Under the pieces are notes generated by a model, which was not told the origin of the DNA, made no database searches, and worked only from the letters and a program-made list of their open reading frames with translations. From contig CADCXC010000001.1 in assembly GCA_902806595.1 (NCBI GenBank), positions 434,001-498,000 on the forward strand: a stretch of DNA of 64,000 nucleotides, written 5' to 3'. The translations under genes and the position numbers were made by a program. Shown here piece after piece: positions 27,520-40,232 of this stretch. Positions within the stretch are counted from its first letter, which is position 1; each line of letters opens with the position of its first letter. This DNA comes from Pyrenopolyporus hunteri. Its lineage: Eukaryota; Ascomycota; Sordariomycetes; Xylariales; Hypoxylaceae.

Positions 27520-30500
27520 GGTAATAAATAGTCGTATTATATTAAAGTCGTATTTTTTTATAAATATTTAAATGTTAAAATCGTAAATAAAAATTATATA
27601 TTTATTTAAATATTTAATTTAATAAACTCGTATATTTTAAAAAAAAAACGAGAAAAAAAGATTAAAAAAATGTAAATATACATTTATAAACACCGATTAA
27701 AATAGTATATTATAACTATAATTATATCGATAAATTATTTTAATTTAATTTATTTAATTTTAATAAATTTATAAAAATCTTTTATATATAAATCTTTTAT
27801 AATATTTAAGTTTAAATAATAATGTCCGTTAATAAATATTATATTTAATATTTAATATTTTTTAAATAAGTTATAAAATTAATTAATTTTAATTTTTTTA
27901 TAAATTATTATTAAAGTTTTCGTTAATATCGATTAATCGAAAGTTACGACTTATAAGTTTAATAAATTTAATTAACGATTATATAACTTTACGCTTTTTA
28001 ATAAACGTATTACGTTATCGTAAAAAATATATAAGTAAAAACATAAAAAATTTATTAATACATACTTTATTAAAACGGTTATAATTATAAAAATTTAAAA
28101 CGATAATAAAATTTACGTTAACGTTAATAAATAAATACGATTTTTTATTAATTAACGATAATTTAATACGGAGATTTAATTTTTTTAATATAATAAACGA
28201 TTTTAAATTTTACGAAAAATTATTAAATTATTTTTTATCGACGATAGTTATAATATTTCGTATAAATTTTTTCGATTTTTTATTTAAAAACGATATATTC
28301 GATTTTTTTATTTAAATAATTTATTTAATAATAATTTAATAATTATAAAATACGAAAATTTTTTTAATTGATATAATATTAATTGTTATAAATAAATTTT
28401 TATCGAAATTTATAACTTATTTTATTTATTATATTAATATAATTATTTCGTTTTATTTTAATTTTTTTAATTTTCGTAATAAAAAAAACCATTTTTTTTT
28501 TCGATAATAATTATAATATTTAAAAAATTATTATCGTCGAATGTAAAATCGATAAAAACCCGTATTAACGAAATGTTAATACGTATAATAAATTCGATTA
28601 TTTTTTATTAAATATTAACGATTTTTTTAATTAATTTTAAAAAATTAATTAATTTTTACCGTTTTATTATATATTTAAAAATAAATTTAAAATAATCTTT
28701 TATTTTAACTCGAAAAAATTATTTTTTATAATTTATTAAACGATAATAACGAAATAAAATACGAATCGAAATTCGATTACGGTAGCGAAAATTTTAAATC
28801 ATTAAAAAATAAATTATCGTTCGAATTTTCGTTTTAAGTTATAATCTTTTACGTAAATATAAACGGATAAAAAAAAAATAATAAATCGTTAATATTATAC
28901 CTTTAAAAAAAAATTTTTATACGATTTCGATATATAATTATATAAACCGTAAATAATATATATATAATAACGTTTTTTAAAATTTTTTAAAAATTCGTTT
29001 TTAAATTTAATAAATAATTTATTTTTATTTTTTTATAATTTTTTAATTATAATAAAATAACTTTATTAAATCGTAATAAAATTACTTTCGAAATAAATTT
29101 TATATTTTTAATTTATTTATAAAATTTTCGTTTATTAAAATTAAATTTACGAATTATATTATTTATAAATTAATTATATAAAAGGCGAAAAAACTTAAAA
29201 TAAAAAATTATAACGTTTATTTACTTTATATCGATATATATTAACGTAATATTAAATAAAATTTTTAATAAATATATAAATTTTTATCGTATAAATTAAA
29301 ATAAACGTTATTTTTTCTTCGATATTATTAACGTAATATTAATAAAAAAATAATTTAATTCGTAATTTAATTATTATATTATTTCGTTTAAAATAAATTT
29401 CTTTATTTACTTTATAACGAATATTTTTCTTTCGTATATTATTATACCCTTTTAATATATTTATAATAATCGCTTCGATATTAAATAAAAAAAAGTTATT
29501 TAATATAATTAAACTATATTTAATTTTTTTACCCGTAATAAAATTAATTTAAAATTATATATAATAAAAATTAATATTAAATTTAGGTCGATACGTATAA
29601 ATAATAATAAAATTTAAATTTAAAAAAATAATAAATTAATAAAAAAATAATAAATTTAACAGGTTTAATAAATTCGAAAAATTTAATAACTTTTTAAATT
29701 TTTCGTATTTTTTTTTTTATTTATTAATAATAAATTAATGGAAAAAAAAAATAAATAAAACACCGTTAACGGTAATTATCGTTAAAAAATCGAATAATTT
29801 TTTTATAAAATAAATTTTTTTTTTATTATATATTTTTAATAATATTTACTTTATATTTTTTTTATATATATCGAAATTAATTATTATTAAAATATAAATA
29901 ATATTTATCGATTTAATAATTATATTAAAAATTTAAAAATATCGAACGTTAAATAAATTAATTTATAATATTAATTATTATTTAAATATTTAAATATATT
30001 ATATAAATTATTTTAATATTAAATACGATATTATTATAAAATAAAATAATAAATAATTTCGTTTTTTCGGTTTTTTTTTCGAATTAATTATTATTATATA
30101 TAATAACGATTATTTCGAACGTTTCGATATTTCAATTAAATATAAAAATCCATTTATTATTATCGAAAATTTTATAATACCGTATAACGCTTTTAAAAAT
30201 TAAATAAAATTACCATTAATAATTAAAATCTTATTTAATTATTAATAATCGAAATTCGATTATTAATATTAATATAAAATATTAATTTAAAATCGAAATA
30301 TTTATTAAAAAAAATTTTATTACGCGTTAAAAAAAAATATTAAACTTCGTTAATAAAAATTAAAAAATTTTATTATATATTTTATTACGTATTAATAAAA
30401 ACGTTTCGTTAATAATTTTTAATAATTATTTTTTAATCGTAAATAAAAGTATTTTTTTTATTATATATTTAAATTAATAATTTATAAAAAGTTAAATATT

Positions 30501-33484
30501 TTAAATTTATTTATTTTAATTAATATATATTAAAGGTATTTTTTTTATAAAAAGTAAATAATTTAATTTTTTAATAATAATTTTAATTTATATTTTAAAA
30601 TATTTAATTATCGATACGTATAAATTAAAATAATTTAATTTTAAATTTTTAAATTAAAATTACGTTAAAATCCCGTAATAAATTTAAATAATATTTATAA
30701 AAAATACTTTATTTTATATTATATATAAATTTTATTATTACGAATTTAAATAAATATAATTTTATAATTAAATAAACGATTTATAAAAAATTTCGTATAA
30801 TCGATTATTAAATTTTTTTTAATTTTTTATTAATATAAATCGTATTATTTTATATTATTTATATTAATTAATATTATAAAAAGTTTTTATTATAAAACGT
30901 AAACGATTAAAACATTAAAAGCTAAATAATATATACGTATTAAAAGTATACATTTTTAAATTTTACATTAACCCACAATTCTACGTATTATTTAATTAAT
31001 AACGCTTATAAAAAAGGAGCTTTTTTTTATAAATAAATAAAAGCTTCGTGTGTTTTTTTATAATACATTTTTTAATATACCCTTAAAAAATTACTCGCAC
31101 CGTTTTTACTTTAATTCCTTAAAAATTAAACATTATATAACGTAAAAATTTTATATTTTAATTTATAATTTTTTATTATAATTATTTTCTTTATTTATTT
31201 TTATTTTTTTTCGATGGTTATATATTTAAATTAATAAAATTAATATATTATAACTTAAAATAAATTTAAAATTATATAAAAATTTAATTATTAATTAATA
31301 TTTAAATAATAAAATTTTATAAATATAAATTTTTTATAAATTTCGAAACGAATATAATTTTAAAATTAACCATCGAATATTTTAATAATATTTATTCGAA
31401 TAAAATATTTATTAAAAAAAATATAATATTAATAATATTAAAATAAAAATATTTCGATTTTTTTAAATAAAATTATTATATTTTTAAATTATCGAATATT
31501 TAAGAAAAAAACGACTTAAAATTAACGTATCGTTACGATTTTTCGAACGAAAATTATAATAATAAAAACATTTTTATTACGAATAAATTATTTATATTAA
31601 AAAATTCATAAAATATATACGCAAATTTATATATTATCGAAATATACGTAATAAAAAAATTTTAAATTATTTATAATATATTTAAGGTATTAAAATTAAC
31701 TTATTACTTTTAATTTAAATTTGTTTTAAAAATAATATAATTCGAAAAATTAACGATTTAAACGAATAATAATATATTAAAAATCGATTATATAAGTTTT
31801 TTAATAATTATTAATAAATATCGAATCTATTCGAAAAATTAAATAAAAATTAAATTTAAAAAATTATTCGAAAATATTTAAAATTAAATATTATTTATAA
31901 TTTAATTTATAATATTTATAAAAAATAATATTTAAAAGTCGTATAATAATATTTCGAAAAAAAACGATTTAAAAAAACGGTAAAAAAATAAATATTTACG
32001 ATTTTAAACTTTAATTATATATAGTTTATAAATAAATATTAAAAGTTTTATTTTATCGAATTTAAAATTTATATTAATATTAATATATATTTTTATATAA
32101 TATTATAATATAACGTTAATAAATTTATTTTTTTATTTATAAACGTATTAAATTAATATTTTTTTTTATAATTAAATTAAAATTTTAATTATAATTAATT
32201 CGAATAAAAACGAAATAATTTAATAATAAAGTTATTAAATTTTCGAATTTTATAAATAAAGTTTTAATAAATAAAATAAAAAAATCGAATAATAATAAAT
32301 ATAATTATTTAAAAACGTAATAAAATATTAAATTATAAATTTTTATAAAATATTTTAATAATTTTAATACGAAAATTAATTTAATATTTATAAATATATT
32401 TTAAATTTTTAATAAATAATAATATATTCGATTACGATAATACCGTTAATTAAATAACGTTTTCTATTATTTACGGCGATATTTTAAAACGAAAATATAT
32501 TAAATTTATCGAATAATAAAATAATTATCGTATTATATTTACATCGAAAAAAAATTATCGAAAAATTAACTACGTTTATTATATATAATTTAATATAAAT
32601 AACGATATAATTAACTTCGTTATAAATATAATTAATAAAACGAATTTCGATTTAATGTAATTAATATAAAAATTATAAAAACCGTTAAAAAAATATAATT
32701 TCGATAATTTTTTAACTTTAAAAACGTAATAATTTTATAATAAATAATTTATACGATATTTTTTAAGTTTTATTTAATATAATTCGTTAAATTTATATAA
32801 AAAAAATTATTATACTTTAAGAAATTATTTAAAATATTATATTATTGAAAGTAAATAATTATTATTAATATTAAACGAAATATTTCGTAAGGAAATAGTT
32901 TAATATTAAAGTAAATTAAATAAAATTAAATATAATTCGAATTAATTATAATAAAATATTAACGAATTAAAAGTTATTCGATAAAAAATATAATTATATA
33001 AAAATAAATACGCGCCGTAATTTAAAATAAATATATATAATATTTAAAATAATCGACTTTTATTAAAATTTTTTTTTATTAAATTATTAATATTTATAAA
33101 TAATTATTATTTTATTTTATTTTAATTTAATAAAAAAAATAAAAAATAAATAAATTATAGTTTATAAATATTTTTTCTTTTATTATTAATTATTTAATTC
33201 CGTTAAATAATTACGATTTTTTAAATCGTAATTTTATATATACGTAATAAATAACGAAACCGTTTCGTATTTTACTATTAATTAATAAATAACGTTAAAT
33301 AATTATATAATATCGTAATAAACATTTATAATAAACCGTAAAATTAATTAAATAATATTTAATATATAAATTATTTTTAAAAATTATTTAAAAAATAAAT
33401 TATTATAAAACGTTATTTAACATTAAAATTATTTATAAAAATAAAAATAAACGAAGTAAAATTTAAATATATTATATATATTTA

Positions 33485-33660
33485 TTAATACGATACGTAA
33501 TATTAAAGGTTAAAATAAAATTTTATTAATATTATAAAAAAAAAAAAAAAAAAAAAAAATATATAAAAACGTTAACGATAATAAAATTATTCGAAATTTC
33601 GATGTTAATTATTTAATAAAAATAAATTATCGTATCGAATCGTAATATATATTAAAAAAT
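33485..33660 (+). repeat. dispersed repeat family, copy D
   Basis: It shares ATTTTATTAATATTATAAAA (with a longer A run of about 23) and the downstream GAAATTTCGATGTTAATTAT and TATCGTATCGAATCGTAATA segments with copies A and B. It ends about 170 bp before the copia element. Confidence 0.6.
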
Positions 33661-33832
33661 TATTATAATTATCGTTATTATATTTATTTTTTTTATTAAT
33701 ATTATATTAATATTATTTTATATATTTAAAAAAAATAATTTATTTCGAATTTATATTATAAACATTTAATTTAACGTTATTTTTATTATTTATATTATTA
33801 TATATATTATTATTTAAAGCGTTATTATTAAA

Positions 33833-34095
33833 TGATAAAAGGTTATTAATTAGTAAATCGAAGGGAAAATATTAAGCGATTATTTAATGTAAAAGTTACG
33901 AAAAAAGGTTATATTTATTATGTTTGTTTATATAAAAGTGTAATTAATTAGTTTTATATTAATCGATATTTATATATTTTTTTAAAGTGTATATTTTAAG
34001 TTTTCGTTGTTTAAGGTAACGAGGTATTTAATAAAAGTATATTTATCGTTATTGTCGCTACGGTGGATTTTTTAATATAAAGTTATATAATTATA
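33833..34095 (-). repeat. 3' LTR of the copia element (left in the window)
   Basis: It aligns without obvious gaps to 39,970-40,232. It starts TG on the plus strand, and its end (originally perhaps CA) now reads TA. Differences between the LTRs are mostly G here versus A in the other copy. Inside the left end of the element, a plus-strand pyrimidine tract at about 34,100-34,140 would be the polypurine tract on the coding strand. Confidence 0.88.
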
Positions 34096-36164
34096 TTAGT
34101 AATTTTTTTTTTTCGTAATTTTCTTTTTTTTTTTAATTATTAATAATAGTAAATTTTTTTTTTTTTATTTTTTTATTTATTTTTGTAATTTTATTGTAAT
34201 ATTATTTGTATTAATAAACGTTTTTAACGTTTTATTAATATTATTTTTCGTTATAACGTCGATAGGGTTGTTTTTTTTATAAATTTATTTAATTTTTATT
34301 ATTTTTCGTTTTTCGTACGATTGTCGAAATAATATAATATCGATTATAAACTTTTTTTTTTTTATAATGTTTAGTTTAATTAAATATTTATAAAGTAAAT
34401 AAAAATTAATATAAATAATAATAAGGAGATTTAAATGATTTAATTTTTTATTAATTAACGAAATTGTTGTTTTAAAAATTATTATTATATTTACGTTATA
34501 TATTATAGCGTAAATTTTATTTGTTAGAACGTTTCGTGTAACGCGTTTTAATTTAATCGAATTTTAATGAATAATATTATTTTTAATATTAAAAAATGAT
34601 TTCGAAAGTGTTTTATTTACGATAAATATAATATATTCGATTTAAAAATTTAAATTTTTATTATTCGTAAATAATTTATCGACGAAAACAAATAATTTAA
34701 TAATTTTTAAATTTAAAGGTACGAATCGTAATTTTCGATCGATATTTACTTTTTATTAATTAAATCGTTTATTAAGTTTCGTAATTTCGATAATTTTAAG
34801 TTTATAATATTAAATTGTTTCGAATATATTATACGTAGTTTTAAGTTAATAAATTAATGCGATATATATTTTACGGGTACGTTATTATATGTATTAATGT
34901 ATTATATCGTTAATATTGGTTTTAATAGGGGTAATTTTTTTTTTTTAATTTTTTTAACGTAAGTAGATTATTTCGTTAATTTTTATAGTGATAATATATT
35001 CGTTAAAAATAATCGGGTAATTTATAATTAGATATTTTTTTAGTTTAGTTAAAAATTTTATTTTTTTTCGTTTTTAATTTTCCATTTAATCGAACATTTT
35101 ATCGAATAATTCGAGGGTATTATTAATTTATATACCCATTAATTCGAAACAATCGATCGGTTTTAATATTAATAAATATAAATTATACGTAGATATAATT
35201 ATTTAAAACTTTTTTTTATAATGTTTAAAATATATAATTTATTAATATGTGTTAATTTTTATTATATTATATAAAAGTTTTACGATTATTATAATTATAT
35301 TAAAAAAGTATTTAAGTATAAAGGTAAAAAGTAATTAAATTAAAACGATACGATTTAACTTTAATTTTAATTATATATAAATTTATATAATATTACGTAA
35401 TTAAACTTTTATTCTTTTTTTTATAAAAGTAGGTGTAAATATTATAATTATTTATTAATTTAATCGTTATATAATCGATAATTATGTTAATATTATTTTT
35501 TTACCTTCGTTATTATAATTTTAAATAATAAGTTTAAATTTTTCGAAAAAGTATAAGGTGTTTTTTTTTTTAATTTTTCGAATAATATAAAAGTTAAATA
35601 ATTAAATATCGTAAAACTTAACGAAATCGTATTTTTTAAACGAAAATATATTTTTATCGATAAATTTTTTAATTTTTTTCGTATTTAATTTTTTAAAAAG
35701 TTTTTTAAAGGTTATAATCTTCTTTTTTTTACGTAATTAAACGACTAAAAGTTAATTTTTACGTTTTTTCGTAATTATATAAGTAACGGTAATTTTTAAT
35801 TTATTTTTATTATCGGGTAATTTTTTACGTTTTCATTTTTAAGTTTTAAATGAGTTTTTCGGTAATACGTATATTTTATTATCGTTGTTTTTTTATTAAT
35901 TGGGATTAAAATCGAGTTTTACGATTGAAGTAAATTTTAATACGTTGATTATTATGTTACGATTATACGATTTAACGATTATTATATAAAAGTTAACGGA
36001 TTTATTATTTATTTTAACGGTATATATTTTATCGTTTTTAACGATTAACGTATATAAGTTTTTTTAATTATTTTTTTCGCGGTAAATATATATTTTTAAT
36101 TATAATAATAAATTTAATATATCGAATATATTCGAATTATTTTTTATATTAAAAGTATCGATTA

Positions 36165-36570
36165 TTTATCGTTTCGTTTTAATTTTATTTATTTTAATTA
36201 TAATTTTTTTAATCGTCGTTTTTTTAATTTTTAAGGATAATGTTATAGGTAAATTATCGATTAATCGTGGATACGCGTTAAATATTAATAACGTAGGTAT
36301 TAATTCGTTAAGTTTTACGATATTATTAATAATTTTTACGGTTATTTATAATATATATTCGAGTTTTACGTTAAATAAGTTTTTAAATATAATTTTAAAA
36401 ATTTATTATAATAATTTATAATATCGTTTTAATTTATTTATCGAATTATAAGATTTAACGGGTATTTTTTTAATTATAATGTTTAAAGCTTTAATATTAA
36501 TCGTAAATTCGTTAATAATAAAGTTTTTTTCGATATCGTAAATAATATCGTCGAGTAGATTTAAGTAAGT
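36165..36570 (-). pseudogene. integrase relic of the copia element
   Basis: Minus-strand translation, interrupted by two stops, shows a long run with IPVKSYNSINKLKRYYKLL and then LIPTLLIFNAYPR. These correspond to the conserved VPVE-SHHSIG-VERYH and LVPTLLVFGAYPR motifs of integrases in fungal copia elements. The substitutions (E to K, G to N, V to I, one Trp- or Arg-type codon to stop) are the transitions expected from coding-strand G-to-A change. Length and order place it between Gag and reverse transcriptase. Confidence 0.82.
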
Positions 36571-38256
36571 ATTAATTTATATTATTTATAATATATTTTA
36601 AATATATTTTATTATTATATTTTTTAAAAATTTCGTAATTTAATATATCGTAATTTAATTAATGGTATAAAATATTAATTTCGTATTAATATATATTATA
36701 TCAACGAATATATTATAATTAAAATCGGCGTTATTTTTAATAATAAATTTAAATCGTTTTAATTAGTTATTATATATTTAATATTAATAATAATACTTAT
36801 TAATTTTATCGATTAAAATTTTATCGAAATTATTATAATTTATTTTAATAAATAAACGATATAATTTATTTATTATAAAATAATCAAATTATCGATGAAT
36901 TTAACGAAGTTCGATTTTTATAAAGTGGTAATAAATAATTATAAAATTACAATTATTAAGTAAAAATTATAAATGTTTTTATTTACGAACGATAGGGTAT
37001 TTTTTATTTTTATGTGTAAGTACGTTTTTAATATTGTTAAAATATATATTAAAACGGTTTATATTTTTAAAATATAATAAAAACGGTGTATTTAATGATA
37101 TAATTTAAAACGTAATAAATTTAAACGGTATAAATACGTAAATAATATTTAGATTTCGTTATTTTATATTATCGTTAAATCGAATAATATAACGTTTTAT
37201 TATTTCGATATTTAAAAGTATATATAAATATAATTATTATAAAGTTTTAAATTAAGGTTTATTATTAAATAAAATTTCGGTTATTTTTATATTTAATATA
37301 ATATTTTAAAATATATTAATATATCGATTATTAAAGTAGATTATAATATTATATAAAATATTATAAATCGTAAAGTTAAAAACGTCGGTTACGATTATTA
37401 CGTAAAACGCCGTTTAATTTACGAATATATTTATTACGTTTTAATCGTTAATTTCGTTATAAATAATAAAGTAATAATTTAAGGTAACGATCGATGGTTT
37501 TTTATTATTTTTATTATTTTTTTAAATATATTAAATATCGTAATTTTATTTATTATTGTTATCGTTATTTTTTTATATGTCGATTTTTTTGTAATTAAAT
37601 AAAAATTAGTTATAATTTTTATTAATATTTTTAAAATCGAGGTTTTACTTTTATACGTAACGTCGTTAATTTATACGTTTATTTTATCGTTTTAAAATAA
37701 AGTATTTTATAAATTAATATTTCGTTTTATTATATATAAAATATTTTTTTTAACGTTATGGTTTTTTAATATATTATAAAGTTTCGTTACGTAATTAAAA
37801 TTAATTTTTATTATTACGATAAATTCGATTAATTTAATATTAATTCAGTGTTTTTTAATTATAATTTATATTATATAGTTTAATACGATATATTATATCG
37901 ACGATAACTCGAAAATTTAAATAAATATTATCGAATGTATTTAATTATCGAAAAATTATAACGTAAAAAATAAAATATTTTTATACGATAATTACGATAT
38001 TTTTTTTAAGATTATAATCGGTTACGTAATTAATTATTAATTTTTTTTAAATACGTTAAATTTTTTCGATTAATAATTTTATTTAAACGGGTAAATTTTT
38101 ATTAAAGTTTTTTTTTATAATTAAAAATATTATCGTTTAATGTTATTTAATTATATACATTTATTAATTTTTTAGTAGATGAAAATATATTTTCGTATAT
38201 TTAATTATATTTTAAAAGGTATAATTTATATCAATTAATTAATTATAATAATATTA

Positions 38257-38439
38257 TTATGCTTGTTTTTTTAATATCGTTAAATATATATTAACGTATA
38301 TATATTTTTTAACTTTAATTTTATAATATAAATTTTTAAAAATTTTAATTTTTTCGTTTATAATATCGTATTTATTACCTTCGAATTTATAATCGTCGTT
38401 ATTATATATTTTAACGAAGTTAATAAAAGTACGTAACAA
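38257..38439 (-). pseudogene. Gag relic of the copia element
   Basis: A 60-codon open stretch reads ...YKFEGNKYDIINEKIKIF...YLTILKKQA. It matches the pattern of copia Gag (F-G-YDI-EK-IF...Y...P/L-ML-G-A). Residues that should be Asp, Gly, Cys or Met appear as Asn, Lys, Tyr or Ile, again consistent with G-to-A change on the coding strand. It is the longest open frame left in the whole AT-rich island and is a fossil, not a gene. Confidence 0.75.
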
Positions 38440-39484
38440 ATTAAAGTTTATCGAATATTAATATATTTATTAAATTAATTATAAACGATATAACGGTTAT
38501 AAGTTTCGTTATTATTATAAGAAAATGTAACGTTATTAATCGAGTTAATATTATAACTATTACGGTATTAATTATTATATCGATTATTATTAAAAAATAA
38601 TATAATATTATTAATCGATTTATTATTAAAAAATAGTAAAAATAATAAGTTATTATTAATCGAGTTATTATTAAATTAATTGTTATATTATAAAGTTTTA
38701 AGGTTATTTTAATAGTTATATTATAATATTTTTCGTATCGTTAAATGTTATAAATATTATTACGATAATTTTAAGGGTTATTAATTACTTTAATTACGAT
38801 TAATTTAAAGGTTTTTAATCGATTAAAAAGGTATATTTTTATTAAAATTTTCGTAAAAAAATAAGGTTATTTTTATTAATAAATTCGTTAAATTATTTTT
38901 TAATTATTTTTTTAACGATATTTTTTAAAAATGGTAAAAATTTAATAATTTTAATTATTTTCGTTAATTTTTTAACGTAAATACAAACGTTTTTAATATA
39001 TATATTATGTTTTTATAAATGATCGATTTTTTTAATACGTAATTATTTGATTATATATTAAAATTATTTTTTGTTTTAATTGTCGAAGTTTTTTTTAAAT
39101 CGTCGTTATAATCGAATGTTAAAAAAATTATTATTATATATTTAAAAATATTTCGCGAAGTAAATGTTTAAAGTTTTTAATTTTATTTTATCGAAGTTAA
39201 ATTTTTTAAAATTTAAATTTATATAATTTAAATTAATAAAATCTTTTTAAATTTTATTTATTTTCGATATTATATAAGTAAATTTTAGTTAATTAATAAG
39301 TTTAGTGTTATAATATTTCGTCGAAAATAAAAAAGTTTTTTTTTATTTATATAAGAAGAAAATTTTTAATTATAATTATTTAATGACGGTAATCGATATA
39401 AAAGGAATAAAATAAAATAAAAAAAAATAATAAGTAAATTAATTTAAAGGTTTTTTCGTAAATAGTCGAATCGTTAACGTATAT

Positions 39485-39765
39485 ACGCTTCGGGTTTAAT
39501 TAATCGAAAATAAAGATTTATAAAAGTTAAAATAATCGTTTTTATATTCGATTAATTATTATTAACGTAAAACGCTTCGAGTAATTAATTAAATATAATA
39601 GTAGGGTTTTTTATGTGTGGTAGATGCGAATTTATTAACGTTTTTTTATATATTATATACGAATATTACCTAATATATTATATATGATACATTACGCCTC
39701 GAGATTTTTAAAGTAATACGGTTAATTTTATATTTTTAAAAACTATTAACGTAAAACGCCTCGAG
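39485..39765 (-). repeat. leader repeats with ACGC[CT]TCG[AG]G motif
   Basis: Four copies at 39,485-39,494, 39,572-39,581, 39,694-39,703 and 39,756-39,765 lie between the 5' LTR and Gag. Two are preceded by AACGTAAA. The spacing is irregular (87, 122 and 62 bp). They may mark imperfect tandem repeats in the untranslated leader. Confidence 0.6.
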
Positions 39766-39969
39766 TTTTTAAAGGTGGTTTAATGATTAATTGTTTTTTT
39801 TTATTAAAATTTATTCGTTTAATCGAATTTTAATGTTTTTTCGGATTAAATTATAATGAAATAAACGGTTTTTTTATATCTTAAATTTTTTTAAATTCGT
39901 AAATTTTTTTTTAATAAAGATTTTATTATTTATATTTAATTTATTAATTAAATATTAATTAATATTAAA

Positions 39970-40232
39970 TAATAAAAAGTTATTAATTAATAAATCGAAA
40001 GGAAAATACTAAGTAATTATTTAGTGTAAAAATTACGAAAAAAAGTTATATTTATTATATTTATTTATATAAAAGTATAATTAATTAATTTTATATTAAT
40101 CGATATTTATATATTTTTTTAAAGTGTATATTTTAAGTTTTTATTATTTAAAGCGACGAGGTATTTAATAAAAATATATTTATTATTATTATCGTTACGG
40201 TAAATTCTTTAATATAAAATTATATAACTATA
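39970..40232 (-). repeat. 5' LTR of the copia element (right in the window)
   Basis: It is a 263-bp direct repeat of 33,833-34,095. Shared blocks include ATTAATCGATATTTATATA, AAAGTGTATATTTTAAG and CGAGGTATTTAATAAAA. Compared with the left LTR it has additional G-to-A changes, so both strands of this copy were hit. It marks the right edge of the strand-asymmetric domain. Confidence 0.88.

Larger units (their letters stand above)
33833..40232 (-). mobile_element. nested Ty1/copia-type LTR retrotransposon, RIP-inactivated
   Basis: The 6,400-bp unit is bounded by two 263-bp direct repeats. The coding relics are on the minus strand. From the right (5') LTR leftward come Gag (38,439-38,257) and the integrase C-terminal part (about 36,570-36,165), leaving the left 2 kb for reverse transcriptase and RNase H. 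This Gag-integrase-RT order is that of copia, not gypsy. No intact ORF remains. On the plus strand C survives almost only in CpG while G is still frequent, so C-to-T mutation acted mainly on one strand. Target duplications cannot be read because the flanks are nearly pure A/T. Confidence 0.85.

Noticed and set aside
38257..38439. 60-codon open frame in the AT-rich island as a live gene
   Set aside because: It is a Gag fragment in a mutated retrotransposon, with stops on both sides and systematic G-to-A replacements.
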